Assembly: GCA_020632575.1 (NCBI GenBank)
Contig: JACKFH010000001.1
Location: forward strand, 1 to 64,000
Origin: Candidatus Omnitrophota bacterium
Lineage (GTDB): Bacteria; Hinthialibacterota; Hinthialibacteria; OLB16
Direction of reading: 5' to 3'
DNA: 64,000 nucleotides
The position numbers and the translations under genes are program-made. Below the pieces are notes generated by a model. It worked only from the letters and a program-made list of their open reading frames with translations. It made no database searches and was not told where the DNA came from. How positions within the stretch are numbered: position 1 is the first letter of the stretch; the number at the start of each line of letters is the position of its first letter. Shown here one piece after another: positions 34,056 through 43,122 of this stretch.

Positions 34056-35288
34056 ATGATCCGGAACGAGCGTTTCTTGGCCATCCTTGGGATTTGTGTG
34101 GCGTTTTGCGCGTATGGGCAAGGCGATGACTTGTCCGTCAATGTGGAAACCAGCGCCAGCAATTTTCAACAGGGAGTCCTAGGCGAAGAGGGCGAAGGCG
34201 AGGGGCAACCCGGCGAACCCGGCCAGCCCGGAACCAATCAGCAACAACCTCAGGGCCCCGAACGTTTGATCACCACTAAACTCGGCTGGCAGAAAAAAGG
34301 CGCGAGCCGGATCTATGACGCCGTCGACGGTCGCATGATTGTCAACGATGTCGTTGTGCAACCTTTCCGCGATTCGAGGCGTGAAGCCGCCCGCCGTTAT
34401 GACAACGGCACCCACGGCGATGAAGTGCCGCGCGATGGCGTTCCCTCCCGGATATTGATCAATTCCACCGATTACATGGGCCCGCGCACCGCCGCCAACT
34501 ACGACGAGCTCAAGGGCATCATGTTCTCGATCGGCGACCATCCCGATGGTCCCCAGCGATTCTTCAACCAGAACATGATCTCTCTCGACTGGGACGGCAA
34601 AGAAATCCCCTGGGATCCGGAGGCGCCATTGGACCCCGGGATTTACCGTCTCACCTCCCTCGAGCGTCGCATGTACGCCTTCATTATTCGCGACAGTCTC
34701 GACATTATGAGAGCCTACCAGAACTCGGAGGGGGAGGATCTCATCCCCTACGAGGACCGGGTCAACCCACCTTCCGGCCTCGGCTCAAACTCGCTCCAGT
34801 CGAAGCGGGAGTCGGAAGGCATCCAGATCTGGACCGATGCCATTTCCAGTGGAGAAAAACAAGAACTCGAACGAGAAATGCTCAGTTCGCTCGCGGGCAC
34901 CGAAATCGGCGACGCCAGCTGGTTCCCGGGTGGAATCTCCGCAATCTCGTTGAATAAGTTTCGAACCGGCATGGCGGGTAGTTTCACTCAATTCGGGGTG
35001 GGCGCGGGAGCCTTTGGGGGTGTGCCGGGAGGTTTCGGCGGAGGCGCTTATGGTGGCGGCTACGGCGGAGGATATGGCGGCGGTTACGGCGGTGGCTACG
35101 GTGGCGGCTACGGCGCCCCGTTCGGCGGCGGCGGTTACGTGGGACAACAGGGCGGAGCGTACGGCGCGGGCGCGCAATTTGGCGGCGGCGGATTCCCTGG
35201 TGGCATTCCCTCGGCCCCCGGCGCTTACAATGTGGGTGTGCCGAACGCGGTGACTCCAGCGGGTGGAGCGCTTGGATTCGCTTACTGA
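34056..35288 (+). CDS. Exported protein with Gly-Tyr-rich C-terminal domain
   Basis: 410 residues from the ATG at 34056, just after GAGGAG. The signal peptide is short (MIRNERFLAILGICVAFCAYG). Residues about 45-70 are Gly/Pro/Gln-rich (GEGEGQPGEPGQPG), the middle 230 residues are ordinary mixed sequence, and residues about 310-400 are an almost pure run of G-G-G-Y units with Phe and Ala. Such tails form flexible, self-associating surface material. No known domain was recognised. It leads the envelope operon that continues 72 bases downstream. Confidence 0.75.
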   Translation: MIRNERFLAILGICVAFCAYGQGDDLSVNVETSASNFQQGVLGEEGEGEGQPGEPGQPGTNQQQPQGPERLITTKLGWQKKGASRIYDAVDGRMIVNDVVVQPFRDSRREAARRYDNGTHGDEVPRDGVPSRILINSTDYMGPRTAANYDELKGIMFSIGDHPDGPQRFFNQNMISLDWDGKEIPWDPEAPLDPGIYRLTSLERRMYAFIIRDSLDIMRAYQNSEGEDLIPYEDRVNPPSGLGSNSLQSKRESEGIQIWTDAISSGEKQELEREMLSSLAGTEIGDASWFPGGISAISLNKFRTGMAGSFTQFGVGAGAFGGVPGGFGGGAYGGGYGGGYGGGYGGGYGGGYGAPFGGGGYVGQQGGAYGAGAQFGGGGFPGGIPSAPGAYNVGVPNAVTPAGGALGFAY

Positions 35289-35360
35289 AACGGGTATCGA
35301 GGTGGAGTTCCACCTGTCAACTCATCTTGAGCAATAGAAAGAACGAGTCGCGACGCTTTC

Positions 35361-35783
35361 ATGGCGGGTAAGAAGAAAAAAAACAAGAATCAAGGGCCGA
35401 TGGATCCCAAGACGCGCGAGCACCTCGAAGAGTGTGTTCAAACGATCAAAGAATTCATCGAAAAATTTAGACAATTCTATTGGCAATTTCGAAGGGCGTA
35501 TCTCGGAGAGCCGGTGACCACCGACGCCGAACGGAAGTTCCTTCGAATGAAGTCCGAGATCGCCCGACACCATCAATACCTGTTCGAACAGGTTGGAAGA
35601 GACTACATCGGCGGGACAGTTCTGACCGACTTCCTGCGCACGGTGGTGAACTTGGAGAAAGTCTCCAAAACTCAGTCGTCCAACTATTATAAGATCGAAA
35701 AATTTTGGCATGAGATAGATTTGAATCTGGAAGACTCACTTGTTTCGATCCAGTTTCGATTGGATCAGGAGGATCAATCATGA
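35361..35783 (+). CDS. Small helical cytoplasmic protein, unknown function
   Basis: 140 residues with a basic N-terminus (MAGKKKKNKNQG) and no export signal. It is nearly all helical. The pattern T-T-D-A-E-R-K-F-L-R-M-K near residue 53 and F-W-H-E-I-D-L near 114 recurs in the 127-residue protein at 39416-39799 (T-T-E-N-N-F-L-N-L-K and Q-W-H-D-L-F-I), so the two are likely distant paralogues. Its stop overlaps the start of the giant lipoprotein gene by four bases. Confidence 0.7.
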   Translation: MAGKKKKNKNQGPMDPKTREHLEECVQTIKEFIEKFRQFYWQFRRAYLGEPVTTDAERKFLRMKSEIARHHQYLFEQVGRDYIGGTVLTDFLRTVVNLEKVSKTQSSNYYKIEKFWHEIDLNLEDSLVSIQFRLDQEDQS

Positions 35784-38700
35784 CCCATCGCTTATTCCTG
35801 CGACGGACCACGGTCGTTTTGGCGGCGACCGTCCTTTCACTTTCCATTCTCTCGGGGTGTGGAATCTTCAAGAAACGACAGGCGAACGCCAAAATCGAGG
35901 AGGTTCAAGCCTCGCTCGACGCTGTCCGCGCCCGGGGCGCCGATCGTTATCTGCCCAATCTGTACAACCAAGCCTCCGGCATGTTGAACAACGCCCGCGG
36001 GGGAGTGGATGGGGGGACCTACGATGACGCCATCGCCAACGCCGAGAACGCCGCCGGGGTCGTTAGCCAGATCGAATCCCAGGTCGATATGAAACGCCAG
36101 GAGGTCGAGGCCAAGAAGGCCCAATTGATCGATCTCCAAGGGAAAATCAATCAAACCGTCGAAAGCGTCCAGACGATCGGACCCGAAAGGACCGATGTCA
36201 CTCAGGGAGCCGAGGAACTCAATAATTTCATCCAACAGGTTCAGACCGCCCAAGCCCAGGTGAGTGAAGGCGAATCCGGTTACGACAACGCCTTGATGAA
36301 GGCTAACGCCTTTCTCTCCACGGCGACTCAGGCGCTGGCCGAATTGGAAGTTTCCAAATCCAAACAACTTCTCCAGGATATCCAGGACGCTTGGGGCAGG
36401 GCCCAATCGGTCGAGGTTCTCGACTATGTGGACGCCGCCAAGGATGTTCCCCAGGAAATTGAAACCATTCAGAGCCTGATCGCTCAAGGCAAGGGCAGAG
36501 AAGTGCTCCAACAGTATTCCGGTTTGCCCGACACCATCGCCCAATACGAGGATCGAGCCCGGGAAGATCGCGCCAACGCTCAGATTGACCGCGCGCAGAG
36601 GTTGATCGAAATCGCCGAAAAGGAGCCGGACGCCTCTCTCGATGGAATCGAGTCGGCCAAATCCGCCCTTGAAGAGGCCCGGGAAGCTCTTCAGGAGGGC
36701 AATTACGCCAACGCCTTCAACGCCGCCGGGCGATCACTGGAAACCGCGCGCGCCGAGGTCCAGTTTCTCGAGTCAGACCTTCAGGATCAAATCGACCAGC
36801 TCGCCGCGCGTCTCGAGGAATCCCTGAAATGGGAGACCCCGAAACTTGCAGGCGAAACCTATGAGGAAGCCCTCACGAGTCTGGATAAGGCTCGCGACAA
36901 TATGAAGGAGATTCTCTTCACCGAGGCGCAGTCCTCCATCGACCAAGGTTCCTTGAAAGCCGAGGAAGCGATCGCCGCGGCCCGACAAATCGGGCTCAAT
37001 CAGCGAATCGAAACCGAATCCGAGAATCTTAAGCAGACCCAGGAAATCGGGGCCTTCACCTATCTTCGCGACGAGTATCAGGCCATCCAAGACCTCATCG
37101 CGGAGGCGAAAACCCAGGTTTCCAGAACCTCCTACGACGAGGCGGAGTTGACCCTCGACGAGGTCAATAATCGCATACTCGGGCTCGAAACGAAGCTTCA
37201 GGAACTCGCCCAGTCCAAACTCGCCGACGCCGAAGCGGCTTACCAAGAGGCGGTCGACGCCGAGAGCGCCAAATATGCCGAGGATCTTCTCTCGAAGACT
37301 TCGACCGTGATGGACGACGCGCGTAGCGCCGCCGCCCAAGCCAACTGGAAAGACGCCATCCAGGCGGCGAACGAGGCGTTGGAGTCCGCCAGTTCCGCTT
37401 CCTCCCAGTCGTATCGTCTCCGCACCGACGAACTGCAACCCGAGGCGGAAGAAGAATTGGCGATGGCTCAAGAAGCAGGGGCCGCCGGCTACGCAGCCGA
37501 CATCTACAATCAAGCGCTCGCAGCCAAGGAGCATTCCGGGGTCGCCTACTCCAACGACAATTTCAAAACCGCGCTTCAGGAACTCACTCAAGCGCGCGAC
37601 CTGGGAGTCAAAGCGCGAAATCACATGATCGAATCCGCCCAGAAGGCCGTCGATTCCGCGATCGACGCCCAGGGCAACGACTACGAACAGCAGTTGTTGG
37701 GGGAGGCCCTCGCCTCGCTCGCCGATGCGCGGGAGAAAATGAAATCCAGCAATTACACGGACTCGCTGTCCGCCGCCAGGGTTGCGAAGGAGAAAGCCGA
37801 AACAGCCGAAACCCGCACTTGGGAGGCGCGCGCCAAGACCTCCATCGCCGACCTGAATAAAAAACGGGCTGACGCGGAAACGGGTCGCGGTCCGACCTAT
37901 GCCGAAGAGGAATTCGGGAAGATGGCGAGAACTCTCAAAGAAGCCGAGGCTGATTTCGCGGCCGGGAATTTTAAGGAAGCCTACCAAGCGTCCGACAGAG
38001 GGCATCAAGAGGCCGACCAGGTCTTTGCGAGGCTGAAGGATGAAGCTCGCTTGGTGCGAGGCGATTATGACCGTCAGGTGGCCCTTCTGAAAACTTTTGT
38101 GGAGGAGGACACCGGTCGCGCATTCCTCGAACAGGCGACCCTGCGGTTGGGCCGGATCGACGACGCCATTCTGAACGAAGACTTGGGTCGCGCATTCGCC
38201 TTGTATGAGGAGGGGGATCGGGAAGTCACCTCCCAAATCCAGGCTATCAAGGTCATCAACATCAATAACAAGATTTCGAACCTCAAGGCTCGCGTCCAAG
38301 AGGATCAAGCCAATGGTCTCTTCCAGTTCGTGGAAACCACCGCGGATGAATACATGGCTCAATTGAACGGTGTCGAGTACGATCCGGAGTTGGATCGTCT
38401 CAAACCCAATCAAGATCTGTACACCGAAGCCATTCGGGAACTGGCGAGATACGAGAGCGAACTCGACCGGATGAAAGACCGCGCCATCTCGAATGTCGAG
38501 ACACGGATTCAACGTGTTCGGACCGATATCGACAACGCTCGGGAAATCGGCGCGCGGGATCTGGTCAAAGCGGTCTTCGATTCCGCCGTGGACAGCTACG
38601 AAAAGACTCGGGACCTCCTTTATGTCATCCGGAATAACTTGGAGAGCGAAACCCCCGCAAACTTTGTCACTTTGGGGAACCAACTCGGTCAGGCGGAGAG

Positions 38701-39259
38701 CCAGGCCGCTCAGCTCAACCAAACGGTCATTGGACAGCGGAATTCGGTCGACTACCTGCGCGACTTGATCCTTTGGACCTATGATATGACCCGCTATCTC
38801 GATCAGTGGTATCCCATCGAGGAACTGGGCTATCAGATGATCATGATCGCCGAGCCCACCTCGGCTGTGGACTCCTATAGCGAGATGCAGACCGGGATTT
38901 CCGCCGCCGACCTCCTCACCGAGGCGGAAAGGCTTTACGATCGAATCAGTCCGATCACGCCGCCGCCCGATCAGGCGCAGCTTCATGCCCTGGCGCTCGC
39001 GTCATTCAAGAAGTTTTTGGAAAGCGCGGACGGGTTTTATCGTTACGGCCAGTATAGCCGTTACCCGAAGTCTCAAAGGGAGGGCTTCCTCTATCAAGCC
39101 TTCACACACCTTGAGGAGTTGCATCTGATGAACGAGCGGCTTATGGTTGCCATCTTGCGTCAGGTTCGGGACTATGATTTGGTCGATTTTGAACGTGAAC
39201 TCGCCGACGAGTTCAAGGCATTCAAAACATACCTAAGGAGAGACAAGACCGCGAAGTAA
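35780..39259 (+). CDS. Giant lipoprotein built of about eleven 71-residue helical repeats
   Basis: 1159 residues. A lipoprotein signal ends LSILSGC (lipid-modified Cys27). From about 50 to 830 the protein is a regular helical repeat resembling DUF4398/TPR-type hairpins, marked by A-x-x-G-N-[YFW]-x-x-A-x-x-A-A. The aromatic marker occurs at residues 81, 168, 309, about 380, 452, 523, 595, 659, 731 and 802, mostly 71-72 apart. A distinct Tyr-rich C-terminal domain of about 300 residues includes DLILWTYDMTRYLDQWYP. It should be a long periplasmic rod anchored in a membrane. It is translationally coupled to the gene upstream. Partner and function are unknown. Confidence 0.85.
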   Translation: MTHRLFLRRTTVVLAATVLSLSILSGCGIFKKRQANAKIEEVQASLDAVRARGADRYLPNLYNQASGMLNNARGGVDGGTYDDAIANAENAAGVVSQIESQVDMKRQEVEAKKAQLIDLQGKINQTVESVQTIGPERTDVTQGAEELNNFIQQVQTAQAQVSEGESGYDNALMKANAFLSTATQALAELEVSKSKQLLQDIQDAWGRAQSVEVLDYVDAAKDVPQEIETIQSLIAQGKGREVLQQYSGLPDTIAQYEDRAREDRANAQIDRAQRLIEIAEKEPDASLDGIESAKSALEEAREALQEGNYANAFNAAGRSLETARAEVQFLESDLQDQIDQLAARLEESLKWETPKLAGETYEEALTSLDKARDNMKEILFTEAQSSIDQGSLKAEEAIAAARQIGLNQRIETESENLKQTQEIGAFTYLRDEYQAIQDLIAEAKTQVSRTSYDEAELTLDEVNNRILGLETKLQELAQSKLADAEAAYQEAVDAESAKYAEDLLSKTSTVMDDARSAAAQANWKDAIQAANEALESASSASSQSYRLRTDELQPEAEEELAMAQEAGAAGYAADIYNQALAAKEHSGVAYSNDNFKTALQELTQARDLGVKARNHMIESAQKAVDSAIDAQGNDYEQQLLGEALASLADAREKMKSSNYTDSLSAARVAKEKAETAETRTWEARAKTSIADLNKKRADAETGRGPTYAEEEFGKMARTLKEAEADFAAGNFKEAYQASDRGHQEADQVFARLKDEARLVRGDYDRQVALLKTFVEEDTGRAFLEQATLRLGRIDDAILNEDLGRAFALYEEGDREVTSQIQAIKVININNKISNLKARVQEDQANGLFQFVETTADEYMAQLNGVEYDPELDRLKPNQDLYTEAIRELARYESELDRMKDRAISNVETRIQRVRTDIDNAREIGARDLVKAVFDSAVDSYEKTRDLLYVIRNNLESETPANFVTLGNQLGQAESQAAQLNQTVIGQRNSVDYLRDLILWTYDMTRYLDQWYPIEELGYQMIMIAEPTSAVDSYSEMQTGISAADLLTEAERLYDRISPITPPPDQAQLHALALASFKKFLESADGFYRYGQYSRYPKSQREGFLYQAFTHLEELHLMNERLMVAILRQVRDYDLVDFERELADEFKAFKTYLRRDKTAK

Positions 39260-39295
39260 TCTCCCCGCGAGAGGACTTCAAACCGAAACGAACAG

Positions 39296-39403
39296 ATGAT
39301 TCAGCTTACGCCGACCACCGTTGAGATTATTGTAGGGGTTTTGATCTTCCTTTTCTCGATATACGTCCTGTTTTGCCTGGGCCTATTCGGGAAAGATAAA
39401 TGA
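39296..39403 (+). CDS. 35-residue single-span membrane microprotein
   Basis: ATG at 39296 to TGA at 39401-39403, encoding a peptide with nine polar N-terminal residues, a hydrophobic span (about residues 10-30: VEIIVGVLIFLFSIYVLFCL) and a G-K-D-K end. No strong ribosome site is seen, but the gene fits exactly between the lipoprotein stop (39259) and the next start (39416), leaving 36 and 12 bases. Such small membrane proteins often adjust or nucleate larger complexes. Confidence 0.6.
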   Translation: MIQLTPTTVEIIVGVLIFLFSIYVLFCLGLFGKDK

Positions 39404-39415
39404 GGGTGATTCTCT

Positions 39416-39799
39416 ATGACCTTGGAAGGATATATCGGGCCGCCGCCGCATCATCTTGCGCAGGAATTCGTCAAGGGTTGGAGCGCCTTCCGTGAAAGAA
39501 TGGAGGATGGCATCAACGCTCCCAATCTTGACGACACCACCGAGAATAATTTTCTGAATTTGAAGATCCAACTCCTTGGCCGGAGCCGGATTATCGACAC
39601 GGTGACCGAGGGAGATTGGGGACTGCATGGGAAAATCAAGGGATTGCTCAATCTCTGCCAATCGCTCGATTTCATCCGGCAGGAATCGGCGATCATGCAT
39701 GACAGCATTCGCAATCAATGGCATGATCTGTTCATCCAAGTCTCGAAAAGCATTTCGGTTTTCCACGAGAAAGCGGAAGCGGAAGACAATCTCGGGTGA
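39416..39799 (+). CDS. Small helical cytoplasmic protein, probable paralogue of the one at 35361-35783
   Basis: 127 residues, helical, no signal or membrane span. Shared pattern with the 140-residue protein of the same operon: an acidic T-x-E-x-x-F-L-x-[LM]-K helix (near residue 41) and a later W-H-[DE]-[IL] (near 102). It starts 12 bases after the microprotein stop. Unknown function. Confidence 0.65.
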   Translation: MTLEGYIGPPPHHLAQEFVKGWSAFRERMEDGINAPNLDDTTENNFLNLKIQLLGRSRIIDTVTEGDWGLHGKIKGLLNLCQSLDFIRQESAIMHDSIRNQWHDLFIQVSKSISVFHEKAEAEDNLG

Positions 39800-39869
39800 A
39801 TCGTTCGACTTCGAATGGTTTATCCCCAAGTCGGTCGAAAACCTGGTTTCGCGAACATAGGGGCGGGCG

Positions 39870-40103
39870 ATGTCAAAAGGATACACCCGGGCCGCGTTCA
39901 AGGCGGTTCTCTGGAAAGGGGTCAAGATCCTGATCGGGGTCGCGGTCATCCTCGGAGCGTTGTACTCTCTCGTGTGGGTCACAGGGGCTTTCACTGACTT
40001 GAAACCGGGGCAGGCGGCTATTCTCAGCCCCCAACAGATTCGGATGACCGCCATTACCTTATGCGGAATTTTCTCCTTCTTCGTGATCATCGGCAAAGTC
40101 TGA
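39870..40103 (+). CDS. Small two-span membrane protein
   Basis: 77 residues, basic N-terminus (MSKGYTRAAFK), spans at about 12-36 (VLWKGVKILIGVAVILGALY) and 55-77. Both ends should face the same side. Its end overlaps the start of lptE by 43 bases. Unknown; perhaps an inner-membrane partner of the giant lipoprotein. Confidence 0.6.
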   Translation: MSKGYTRAAFKAVLWKGVKILIGVAVILGALYSLVWVTGAFTDLKPGQAAILSPQQIRMTAITLCGIFSFFVIIGKV

Positions 40104-40582
40104 AATTTGCCTTCCTCCTGATTGCCTTCCTCCTGATCGGATGCGGTTCCGCTCCGGTGCGAACCCTGCCCGCCGAGTACAAGACGGTCTTTATCGATGT
40201 TGCCAACAACAAGACGTTGGAATATGGGGCCGAGGAACGCCTGACCGAGGCATTGGTCCGGGAGTTTCAACGCGATGGCCATCTCCGCCAAGTCAGCGAA
40301 TGGCGTCAGGCCGATTTGATTCTGGAAGTCAGCATCACTCAGTACGACCTCGACACAGTCACCCTCGACAACGATAACCGCGCCGCCGGGCGCAACCTCG
40401 TCGTCACTGTCGAGGCGCAAGCCCGATCTCCGCAAACCGGAGTGACCGTCATGCCCAAGAAAGAGTTCACCTCCTCCGGAACCTTCTTCCTTTCCAATGT
40501 CCCGGGCGGGCGACGCGAGGAGGATGTTTATCGAAAGATCGCCGAGTCCCTTATCGCCACTTTGATTGAGGGTTGGGGATGA
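40061..40582 (+). CDS. lptE: LptE-like LPS-assembly lipoprotein
   Basis: 173 residues. Lipoprotein signal with the lipobox ending L-L-I-G-C (Cys28). The domain runs FIDVANNKTLEYGAEERLTEALVREFQRDGHLR, then ADLILEVSITQYDLDT, the LptE family pattern of two helices packed on a sheet. LptE plugs the LptD barrel in the outer membrane during LPS delivery. It is followed by holA with a four-base overlap, the same order as in proteobacteria, which supports the call. Presence of LptE argues for an LPS-type outer membrane. Confidence 0.82.
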   Translation: MRNFLLLRDHRQSLKFAFLLIAFLLIGCGSAPVRTLPAEYKTVFIDVANNKTLEYGAEERLTEALVREFQRDGHLRQVSEWRQADLILEVSITQYDLDTVTLDNDNRAAGRNLVVTVEAQARSPQTGVTVMPKKEFTSSGTFFLSNVPGGRREEDVYRKIAESLIATLIEGWG

Positions 40583-41589
40583 TCGACGCTCTCGCTTTCC
40601 TGTCCAAACTCAAATCCATGGATCTCCCTCCGGTCATTCACCTCATGGGGGAGGACCTTTGGATCCGCGAGGTGGTTCGGAAGCGAATCATCGAAACCTG
40701 GTGCGGAGAGGGCGAAATCTCCTATGACCGTTTGGTGGGAACCCAGGGGGCCGGCGAATTGGAGAAACACTTTGGCTCGGCATCGTTGTTCGCCACTCGG
40801 AATGTGATTGTTCTCGCCGACCCGGCTGTCGGGGAGAAAGGGACCGCGCTCTCTTCATTGGGGAAGAACCAACTTGCCGCCCTCGAACACGCGATCAAAT
40901 CCATCCCCAAACAGACCGACCTCTTGGTGTTGGAAACATCGACCCTGAAGAAAACCAGCGTTCTTCTGAAACTCTTGTCGAAACACGCCACCCTGGTGGA
41001 CGCTTCCCCGCCCAAGGGAGCCGCGAGACGCAAATGGTTGGAACTCATGGCGAAGAGGGTCCAGGTTCGCCTCACCCCGGACCTGATCGAGGCGATGACC
41101 GCCGCCGAAACGCCCCTTGGAACGCTCTTGGCCGACCTGACCAAACTTTCCCTGGCGGTGGAACCCGAGGAGGAAGCCTCTGTCGATCTCTGGAAGGAAC
41201 TGACCCAATCTTCTCCGGAGGTTTCCATTTGGGAGATCGGCGATCACCTCAATGATGGCCGCACCGCGAGCGTTCTCAAGATTCTTAAAGACCTTCGCGG
41301 CGAGGGGCGAACCATCCACGATCTGCTCCCTTCGCTTTTCAATTGGAGTCAGCAGAGACTGCAAATCCGATCCAATCAATTGCGTGGCGGAGGAGATTCC
41401 CCCGAGGGGATCCACCCGTTTGTGCTGAAAAAGATCGGATCGAAAATTGGCAAGACCTCCATGGACTCCATCCGGCGAGAGGCCCGCGAACTCTATCGGC
41501 TGGATCGGGTGTCCAAACAGAGTCTAGAAAACCCCGAACAAGCGTTGGAGAAAGCGCTGGTTTCTTTCTCGCTTAAAACCCGCAAATAG
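40579..41589 (+). CDS. holA: DNA polymerase III delta subunit
   Basis: 336 residues from the ATG overlapping the lptE stop. VIHLMGEDLWIREVVRKRI at the start is the usual HolA opening, and the order nucleotide-fold domain, lid, C-terminal collar (DLLPSLFNWSQQRLQI, KALVSFS) is intact. The delta subunit opens the beta clamp for loading at replication forks. As in most delta subunits no working Walker A motif is present. Confidence 0.87.
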   Translation: MIDALAFLSKLKSMDLPPVIHLMGEDLWIREVVRKRIIETWCGEGEISYDRLVGTQGAGELEKHFGSASLFATRNVIVLADPAVGEKGTALSSLGKNQLAALEHAIKSIPKQTDLLVLETSTLKKTSVLLKLLSKHATLVDASPPKGAARRKWLELMAKRVQVRLTPDLIEAMTAAETPLGTLLADLTKLSLAVEPEEEASVDLWKELTQSSPEVSIWEIGDHLNDGRTASVLKILKDLRGEGRTIHDLLPSLFNWSQQRLQIRSNQLRGGGDSPEGIHPFVLKKIGSKIGKTSMDSIRREARELYRLDRVSKQSLENPEQALEKALVSFSLKTRK

Positions 41590-41607
41590 AGTCCTGGCGC
41601 TCGCGCC

Positions 41608-43122
41608 TCACTCATCGTCTTCCGCCGTTTCTTCTTCCACCGAGTCCTTTTCCTTGAAAACAACGATCTGGCCGAAGCGTCCCGGGTAAACCTCGACTTT
41701 GTCATAGAACTCCAAGATGCGTTGCTCGAGTTGCGGGGAGATTCCAAACCATTGGACAAACCAACTCGTTCCTCTTTTCTTGGTCATTTCCATGAATTTC
41801 CCCTCCACCATGCTGTAATACACGATGTCCCAAGTGGGGACTTTGCCCACCATGTAATAGCTCGCGGCAAACTCGGCTTGATGACTTCCCATCATGAGGT
41901 GGTCCCCAGGTTTGACATTTTCCTCGAGATACTCCGTCGCGGATTTCCAGGGTTGCGGCGAATGAGTCAACACCCAATAAGTTGGATGCAATGACATCGC
42001 CGCCAGAGCCAACCCAAAAACCAGCGTTCCCAATAGTTTTCGATCGAAGAAAGTTCCCAGGATGCCGATTCCGATCAATGGAAAGGGGAGCAACGAAAGC
42101 AGATACCGACGATAGAATTGATGGGGTTGAAGGATGAGGATCAAAAGGATCGGGATGGCGAAAAGGGCGAATCGCGATCCTCGCCCCGGCGACTGAAAAG
42201 TCCCTTTTCCAATCACAAATAGAAGCGTGCCGAGAAGGAAAAGGATTTTCAACGGCTGATCGTCCCAGATGTTGGCGATCGACTCCCGATAGAAGTAGGG
42301 GTTGAAAAGAGGCATGGGTCTCCTCGGCGGTGGAGGCAGGGGCTCGATTGTCGATTCCGGTTCGGAGTCGACTGTCTGTGTGACCTCAATGGGATTCTCC
42401 TCCGGGGGCGGCGGCGGGGGTTGCCAAATTGGGGAGGTCATCACCCAAAGCAGCGCCAGCCAGGAGAACATCCACACTCCCCAAGGCGCCGTGAACGTGA
42501 GAACGTCAACCGCCCATTCCTTTCTCGAAGGCCCAAGGCTCTCGAGCATCACCACAAGAAGACCGCCGAAGCAAACGATCACCGCCGCGTAGGTGATTGC
42601 GGAGGAAAGGGCGAGGCAAAAGCCTCCCAGAAAAAGAGTCAGCCGTTTCCAGCGGGTTGGGAGAGGAATCGCCAGGTAGATCGAACAAAGGAAGAAGAAC
42701 ATGGCGACAATATGCATTCGCCCGTCTTGGGAGTAAGCGATCATCCACGGGTTGAGCGAAACCGCCCAGGATGCCCAGAACCCCGCCCCGTTTCCGAACC
42801 ACCTTCTGGCCAACAGCGCCGTAAGAAGGATCGCGAGAGTCCCCGCGACCAAGGAGGGGATCCGAATCAATCGGTCCTCGTGAAAGTAATCCAGGAAAAC
42901 CCAGGTCAACAGGTATCGAAGTGGAGGGGAGGAGAATCGCTGGAAACAATGATCTCCGATGCTCCCCATGGTGTGGGAGGTCCGAATCGCGACCAACTCG
43001 TCGGTCCAGAATTCGTTCTCCCAGATTCCGTAGCAGCGAAGTCCAAAGCCCACGATGCAGGCGAAAAGCACGCCGACCCAAAAGACTCGGTCGGAATTCA
43101 TGAAGGGGTTCGAGCGGTTCAC
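41608..43122 (-). CDS. Polytopic GT39/ArnT-like glycosyltransferase
   Basis: 504 residues, about ten membrane spans. The first outer loop has GIWENEFWTDELVAIRTS (acidic pair E-F-W-T-D-E typical of the PMT/ArnT clan), and GRMHIVAMFFFLCSIY matches the following conserved segment. A Pro-rich insert (WQPPPPPPEENP to EPLPPPPRRP, about residues 240-285) sits in an outer loop. The GTG start overlaps the stop of the upstream gene; an ATG seven codons later is the alternative. The C-terminal 45 residues are acidic. Probably transfers a sugar from a polyprenyl carrier to protein or lipid. Confidence 0.8.
   Translation of the reverse strand: MNRSNPFMNSDRVFWVGVLFACIVGFGLRCYGIWENEFWTDELVAIRTSHTMGSIGDHCFQRFSSPPLRYLLTWVFLDYFHEDRLIRIPSLVAGTLAILLTALLARRWFGNGAGFWASWAVSLNPWMIAYSQDGRMHIVAMFFFLCSIYLAIPLPTRWKRLTLFLGGFCLALSSAITYAAVIVCFGGLLVVMLESLGPSRKEWAVDVLTFTAPWGVWMFSWLALLWVMTSPIWQPPPPPPEENPIEVTQTVDSEPESTIEPLPPPPRRPMPLFNPYFYRESIANIWDDQPLKILFLLGTLLFVIGKGTFQSPGRGSRFALFAIPILLILILQPHQFYRRYLLSLLPFPLIGIGILGTFFDRKLLGTLVFGLALAAMSLHPTYWVLTHSPQPWKSATEYLEENVKPGDHLMMGSHQAEFAASYYMVGKVPTWDIVYYSMVEGKFMEMTKKRGTSWFVQWFGISPQLEQRILEFYDKVEVYPGRFGQIVVFKEKDSVEEETAEDDE

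Noticed and set aside
35030..35190. Regular short repeats resembling a tandem array or CRISPR
   Set aside because: The repeats encode G-G-G-Y units in the frame of the exported protein; there are no spacers of constant length.
36773..38986. Very long open frame (737 codons) on the minus strand
   Set aside because: It is the mirror of the giant lipoprotein gene, whose biased codon use keeps the opposite strand open. The plus-strand product has a lipobox and regular repeats; the mirror has no recognisable pattern.
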